DNA of 64,000 nucleotides from Stenotrophomonas maltophilia (GTDB lineage Bacteria; Pseudomonadota; Gammaproteobacteria; Xanthomonadales; Xanthomonadaceae): positions 131,766 through 195,765 of the forward strand of contig DEVL01000004.1 in NCBI GenBank assembly GCA_002363385.1, read 5' to 3'. Position 1 is the stretch's first letter. Every line of letters begins with the position of its first letter. Below the pieces are notes generated by a model. It saw only the letters and a program-made list of their open reading frames with translations, ran no database searches and had not been told where the DNA came from. Shown here in pieces: positions 59,968 to 64,000 of the stretch. A program made the position numbers and the translations under genes.

Positions 59968-61109
59968 TGACGGCTCTCCGCCTTGGCCGGTGCCGGCGTG
60001 GCGACGGCAGTGGCGGCCGGCTTGGCACCGATCACCTGCACCGCGGTGCCGTCACGCAGCGCCACCTTGCCGGCGGTCACCACCTGGTCACCGGCGGCCA
60101 GACCCTCGCGGATTTCCACCCACGGGCCTTCGGCATAGCCGAGCTTGACCGGCACGCGCGCGGCCTTGCCCTCGCGCACGCGGAACACCGCCGGCTCGCC
60201 ATCGTCGAGCAATGCGATGCGCGGCACCACCAGGGCATCGGCGCGCTGGTCGTAGTCGATGCGGATGCGGCCGAACATGCCCGGCTGCAGGCCGTCAGCA
60301 TCTTCGCCGAACCCACTGACCACGCGGAACGTGCCGCTGCCGGCGTCGACCACCGGCGAGATGCGGTCCACCGTGCCGGGGAAGGTCTTTCCCGGCAGCG
60401 CGTCGGCGATCAGCGTCACCGGCTGACCCGGGCGCAGCGTGGCCAGCTCGCGTTCGGGCACGTTGAGCGTGGCTTCCAGGCGCGAGTTGTCGACGATGCG
60501 GAAGATCGGCGTGTTGATCTGCACGAAGTTGCCGGTCTTGATCGAGCGCGAGGCGATCACCCCCGAGATGGGTGCGATCACCGTGGTGTAGGAAAGCTCC
60601 AGCGTGGCCAGGCGGTACTGCGCGCGGGCGTTTTCCAGGTCGTACTTGATCTGGTCGACGTCCGAGGCGCTGACCATCTGCTGGCCGATCAGCTTCTGGG
60701 CGCGCTGGTAGTTGTTCTCCAGCTTGCGCATCTGCGCTTCGCTCTGGGCGACGGCCAGGCGCGCCCGGTCCGGATCCAGCCGCACCAGCGGCTGCCCGGC
60801 GCGTACCTGCTGCCCTTCCTCGACCAGCACCGCCAGCGCGACACCGGAGGTCTTGGCGACCACCTGCGACTCGCCCCTGGGCTCCAGTGCAGCCGTGCCG
60901 GTGTAGCTGGCGGCGACCGCGCGATGGCTGGCGGCGACGGCTTCGACCGGTACCGCATCGACCTTCTTCTCGGCCTTGCCGTCCTTTTCAGCGGCATTGG
61001 CTTCGGCTGGGCCGGCGCCACCGCAGCCGCTGAGCAGCAGGGTGGAAGTGATCAGCAGTGCAGCGGCGCAGCGTCCGGTGCGGCCGAGCAGGAAAGAATG
61101 TCGCGACAT
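59964..61109 (-). CDS. RND efflux periplasmic adaptor lipoprotein
   Basis: 381 residues. Lipoprotein signal ending LLLSGC (C29), then barrel-sandwich and helical-hairpin domains (YTGTAALEPRGESQVVAKTSG, VRLDPDRARLAVAQSEAQMRKLENNYQRAQKLIGQQMVSASD) and the beta-barrel/proximal domain. It connects the permeases to an outer-membrane channel. No channel (OprM/TolC type) gene follows in this operon. First gene of the operon; upstream DNA carries candidate operators. Confidence 0.93.
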   Translation of the reverse strand: MSRHSFLLGRTGRCAAALLITSTLLLSGCGGAGPAEANAAEKDGKAEKKVDAVPVEAVAASHRAVAASYTGTAALEPRGESQVVAKTSGVALAVLVEEGQQVRAGQPLVRLDPDRARLAVAQSEAQMRKLENNYQRAQKLIGQQMVSASDVDQIKYDLENARAQYRLATLELSYTTVIAPISGVIASRSIKTGNFVQINTPIFRIVDNSRLEATLNVPERELATLRPGQPVTLIADALPGKTFPGTVDRISPVVDAGSGTFRVVSGFGEDADGLQPGMFGRIRIDYDQRADALVVPRIALLDDGEPAVFRVREGKAARVPVKLGYAEGPWVEIREGLAAGDQVVTAGKVALRDGTAVQVIGAKPAATAVATPAPAKAESRQ

Positions 61110-61136
61110 CGTCGTGTCCCTAAGGATGCGTGGGCA

Positions 61137-61200
61137 GGTGTGGTAGCAAAGTAATGCACCACGTCACGACCACACCATATCCCAAAGGTCATGGTGACCT
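61137..61200 (-). promoter_or_regulatory. Two inverted repeats upstream of the efflux operon
   Basis: GGTGTGGT (61137-61144) with ACCACACC (61169-61176), and AGGTCA-TGG-TGACCT (61186-61200). Both lie in the 204-bp gap between the divergent efflux and cytochrome genes. Such symmetry fits repressor or activator sites, but no regulator gene is next to them. Confidence 0.45.
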
Positions 61201-61313
61201 GCGACGATGGCTTTCCGACCCCGGTTTCAGCTAGATGAAATGGCAGGCTATACTCGGCCCAGTTCCGTACCCCACGCCGGAACGACCAGACCCGTTTATC
61301 GGAAAAGGACATC

Positions 61314-61706
61314 ATGCGCCCGCAGCCGCTCGCCGCTTGTCTCGCTCTGGCCGTCCTCCTGCCCCTCGGGGCCGCCGCACAGGCCGCAACACCCACTCCT
61401 GCAGTACCCGCCACCCCCGCTCCGGCCGCTACCGCGCCGGCGCCTGCCGCCGTCACCGGCCGGTTCGACAATGGCCGGGTCCTGGCGTACACGTGCCAGG
61501 GGTGCCACGGCATCACCGGGTACAAGAACGCCTACCCCAGCTACAAAGTGCCCAAGATCGGCGGGCAGACCCGTGAGTACCTCAGCCAGGCGCTGACCGA
61601 GTACCGCCACGGCAAGCGCAAGCATCCGACGATGCAGGCGCAGTCGATGAGTTTCAGCGAACAGGAGATCGCCGATCTCGCTGTTTACCTGTCCACCGTC
61701 AAATAA
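61314..61706 (+). CDS. Exported c-type cytochrome
   Basis: 130 residues. Signal peptide (about 1-24), an Ala/Pro-rich linker (27-48), then one cytochrome c domain with heme site CQGCH (61-65) and a likely axial Met in the MQAQSMSF segment. It would carry electrons in the periplasm, perhaps to a terminal oxidase. The next gene, also a cytochrome c, starts 8 bp after its stop. Confidence 0.9.
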   Translation: MRPQPLAACLALAVLLPLGAAAQAATPTPAVPATPAPAATAPAPAAVTGRFDNGRVLAYTCQGCHGITGYKNAYPSYKVPKIGGQTREYLSQALTEYRHGKRKHPTMQAQSMSFSEQEIADLAVYLSTVK

Positions 61707-61714
61707 GCGCGCTC

Positions 61715-62176
61715 ATGTCGAAAGCCACGCCACTCCAGCGTTACGCCATCGCCCTGTCCGTTGCCCTGCTGATGACTGCGTGTTCGCAGTCACAGGTGGA
61801 GAACAGCGCAGATTCCGCCGCCGATCCGGGCCACGCCAGTGGTGAACACGGGTCCGGCTCCTCCGCCGGCCTGCCGGCCGGCCGCATCGCCGCCGGCGAG
61901 GCACGTGCCCAGGTCAAGGGCAAAGCCACCGGCCAGAGCTGCATCGACTGCCACGGGGCGGACGGCAACAAGCCGATCGACCCGACCTACCCGAAACTGG
62001 GTGGGCAGTACGGGGATTACCTGGCGCACAGCCTGCAGGCCTACCGTGCGGGGGATCGCCAGCACGCGCTGATGACCCCGCAGGCGACCGACCTGAGCGA
62101 TCAGGACATCGCCGATCTGGCCGCGTACTTCGGCTCACGGCCGACCCAGCTGCGGGATCTGCACGGGTTGAAATGA
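61715..62176 (+). CDS. Lipoprotein c-type cytochrome
   Basis: 153 residues. Lipoprotein-type signal with LLMTAC (lipid C23), a Ser/His-rich spacer (HASGEHGSGSSAGLPAG), then a cytochrome c domain with CIDCH (76-80), PTYPKLGGQYGDYL and an axial-Met candidate in HALMTPQATDL. Anchored to a membrane while the previous cytochrome is soluble; the two probably form an electron-transfer pair, and tandem cytochromes of this kind are common beside oxidases or in the c4/c5 class. Confidence 0.88.
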   Translation: MSKATPLQRYAIALSVALLMTACSQSQVENSADSAADPGHASGEHGSGSSAGLPAGRIAAGEARAQVKGKATGQSCIDCHGADGNKPIDPTYPKLGGQYGDYLAHSLQAYRAGDRQHALMTPQATDLSDQDIADLAAYFGSRPTQLRDLHGLK

Positions 62177-62181
62177 GGGCG

Positions 62182-62208
62182 GTAGAGCCGACCAACGGTC
62201 GGCTCTAC
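62182..62208. repeat. SMAG-type palindrome (GTAGAGCCGACC form)
   Basis: GTAGAGCCGACCAACGGTCG plus GCTCTAC: complete palindrome including the head on both sides, between the cytochrome and uup stops. It may act as the shared transcription end. Confidence 0.85.
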
Positions 62209-62221
62209 AACGATCGCCGGA

Positions 62222-64000
62222 TCAGGCGTCCAGTTCTTCCCAGCGGGCGTACGCCGCATCCAACTCGGCCTGCACCTTGGCGAGCTTCGCATTGTGCGCG
62301 GCCATGTCGGGCGCGCTGCGCTGATAGAACGCCGGGTCGTTCATCGCGGCGGTGAGCCCTTCGACGTCCTTCTCCAGCGTTTCGATCTTCAACGGCAGCT
62401 GTTCCAGCTCACGCGCGTCCTTGTAGCTCAGCTTGCGCTTGGGCTCGGCCGGCGCGGCAGCGGCAGCGGCCGCAGCAACCGGCTTGGCGGACACCACGGG
62501 TGCGGACGCAGCCGCGGCGGCCACGCGTGCGGCGTGGCGCTGCCAATCGGTATAGCCGCCCACATACTCGCCGACCACGCCATCGCCTTCCATCACCATC
62601 GTGGAGGTCACCACGTTGTCCAGGAAGTCACGGTCATGGCTGACCAGCAGCAACGTGCCGGTGTAATCACTCAGCAGCTCTTCGAGCAGCTCGAGGGTTT
62701 CCACGTCCAGATCGTTGGTCGGTTCATCCATCACCAGCAGGTTGGACGGCTGCGCGAACAGCTTGGCCAGCAGCAGGCGGTTGCGCTCACCACCGGACAA
62801 CCGGGTGATCGGTGCGCGGGCGCGCTCGGGCGAGAACAGGAAATCCTGCAGGTAGGCATGCACGTGCTTGCGTTTGCCGTTGAACTCGATGAAATCGCGG
62901 CCCTCGGCCACGTTCTCGATCGCGGTCCAGTCTTCGCGCAGCACCGCACGGTACTGGTCGAAGTAGGCGATCTGCAGGTTGGTACCGGCACGCACTTCGC
63001 CGCTCTGCGGCTGCAGGTCGCCCAGCAGCAGCTTGAGCAGCGTGGTCTTGCCGCTGCCGTTCGGCCCGATCAGGCCGATGCGGTCGCCGCGCAGGATGAC
63101 GGTGCTGAAGTCCTTGACCATCACGCGCTCGCCGAAGGCGAACGAGATGTCCTTGACGTCGATCACCTTCTTGCCGGAGTTCTCCGCCTGCGCCGCTTCC
63201 ATGCGCACGTTGCCGCCAAGTTCGCGGCGCTGCGAGCGATCGTTGCGCATTGCCTTGAGGCGGCGCACACGGCCTTCATCGCGGGTGCGGCGCGCCTTGA
63301 TGCCTTGGCGGATCCAGATTTCTTCCTGCGCGAGCAGTTTGTCGAAGCGCGCGTTTTCCTGCGCCTGCGCGTTCATGCGCTCTTCGCGGCGGCGTTCGTA
63401 GTTGGCCCAGTCGCCCGGCCAGCTGGTGACCTGGCCGCGGTCGATCTCGACGATGCGGGTAGCCAGTGCACGCAGGAAGCGGCGGTCATGGGTGACGAAC
63501 ACCACGCTGCCGTTCCAGTTCTTGAGGAACATTTCGAGCCAGTCGATGGCTTCGATGTCCAGGTGGTTGGTCGGTTCGTCGAGCAGCAGCAGATCCGGCG
63601 AGGACACCAGCGCGCGGCCGAGCAGCACGCGGCGCTTCATGCCGCCGGACAGGCGCGCGAATTCGGCATCGCCGTCCAGGTCGAGCTTGGTCAGGGTTTC
63701 GCTGACGCGCTGGTCCAGGCCCCAGCCGTTGGCGGCGTCGATCTTGGCCTGCACGGCCGAGAGCGCATCGCCGTCGAAATCGTCGGCCATGCTCAGGTGG
63801 TGGAACTCGGCCAGCCACTGGCCCAGTTCGCCAAGGCCGTCGGCGACCACATCGAAGACGCTGCCGGCGGCACCGTGCGGCACCTCCTGTTCCAGGCGGG
63901 TGATGCGCACCCCCTGCTGCACGCGGACTTCGCCGTCATCGGGCTTGTGATCGCCGGACAGCAGTTTGAGCAGGGTCGATTTGCCGGCGCCGTTGCGCCC
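62222..64000 (-). CDS. uup: ABC-F ATPase Uup, 5' end outside the window
   Basis: 593 residues are visible and the frame is open past 64000. It begins inside the first Walker A (GRNGAGKST at the window edge), then signature LSGGMKRRVL with LLLLDEPTNHLD, the inter-domain linker, the second Walker A GPNGSGKTT, signature LSGGERNRL and LLVMDEPTNDLD. The C-terminal coiled-coil domain (KRKLSYKDARELEQLPLKIETLEKDVEGL...) identifies Uup among ABC-F proteins. ABC-F proteins act on ribosomes; Uup also affects excision of transposons. No membrane segments. Confidence 0.93.
   Translation of the reverse strand, partial: GRNGAGKSTLLKLLSGDHKPDDGEVRVQQGVRITRLEQEVPHGAAGSVFDVVADGLGELGQWLAEFHHLSMADDFDGDALSAVQAKIDAANGWGLDQRVSETLTKLDLDGDAEFARLSGGMKRRVLLGRALVSSPDLLLLDEPTNHLDIEAIDWLEMFLKNWNGSVVFVTHDRRFLRALATRIVEIDRGQVTSWPGDWANYERRREERMNAQAQENARFDKLLAQEEIWIRQGIKARRTRDEGRVRRLKAMRNDRSQRRELGGNVRMEAAQAENSGKKVIDVKDISFAFGERVMVKDFSTVILRGDRIGLIGPNGSGKTTLLKLLLGDLQPQSGEVRAGTNLQIAYFDQYRAVLREDWTAIENVAEGRDFIEFNGKRKHVHAYLQDFLFSPERARAPITRLSGGERNRLLLAKLFAQPSNLLVMDEPTNDLDVETLELLEELLSDYTGTLLLVSHDRDFLDNVVTSTMVMEGDGVVGEYVGGYTDWQRHAARVAAAAASAPVVSAKPVAAAAAAAAPAEPKRKLSYKDARELEQLPLKIETLEKDVEGLTAAMNDPAFYQRSAPDMAAHNAKLAKVQAELDAAYARWEELDA

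Noticed and set aside
1..64000. CRISPR arrays, tRNA or rRNA genes, prophage modules
   Set aside because: No regularly spaced repeats, no cloverleaf-like or rRNA sequence recognised by eye, and no phage structural genes. A tRNAscan or Infernal run would be more reliable for small RNAs.

Overview
The window looks like chromosome of a Stenotrophomonas-type gammaproteobacterium (family Xanthomonadaceae). Three things point there: high GC with xanthomonad gene orders (ndk-rlmN-pilF-rodZ-yfgM-bamB-der; cmk-rpsA-ihfB-lapA-lapB; guaB-guaA), a TonB-receptor/peptide-scavenging cluster, and many short palindromes headed GTAG in spaces between genes (GTAGAGCCGACC..., GTAGTGCCGGCC..., GTAGATCCACGC...), which match the SMAG type of REP element known from Stenotrophomonas maltophilia. 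Species is not determined.

Layout. 1-8.7 kb: a cut-off serine hydrolase, a POT peptide transporter, a TonB receptor, a DgcN (DUF1611) protein, a class-A-like serine hydrolase, a YkvI-type transporter and a LysR regulator. Together they resemble a system for taking up and processing peptides, perhaps murein peptides. 9-14 kb: the branched-chain 2-oxoacid dehydrogenase operon bkdA1-bkdA2-bkdB-lpdV, ending in a clear terminator. 14.1-15.3 kb: a complete IS3-family element. 15.3-20.7 kb: a lower-GC accessory island that I read as an integron-cassette array without an integrase (CALIN). It has three attC sites of xanthomonad type, a HEPN/AbiU2-like gene, two cassette genes of unknown function, a tiny attC-tailed ORF, and beside them a large RloC/PrrC-like AAA ATPase.

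20.7-31.8 kb: purine synthesis (guaA, guaB), folD, a Kef-type K+/H+ antiporter, moeB-rhodanese, der, bamB, yfgM. 31.8-35.2 kb: rodZ, pilF, rlmN, ndk. 35.4-39.8 kb: psrA-like regulator with its operator, then the fatty-acid beta-oxidation pair. 40-45.3 kb: galU and nucleotide-sugar/undecaprenyl-sugar genes, then lapB-lapA. 45.3-48.6 kb: ihfB, rpsA, cmk, and divergently the 41-residue L36 gene rpmJ. 48.8-53.2 kb: a small exported protein, the agmatine-to-putrescine genes aguA/aguB, a GNAT enzyme and a TraB-family membrane protein. 53.3-61.1 kb: an RND efflux operon with one adaptor and two permeases. 61.3-64 kb: two c-type cytochromes and the 3' part of uup.

The most unusual part is 15.3-20.7 kb. 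Successive units share not only attC sites but also a hairpin that follows attC and a roughly 90-bp leader carrying a GGACCC/GGGTCC palindrome just before the start codons. Two of its genes have active-site patterns of RNA-cutting defence proteins.
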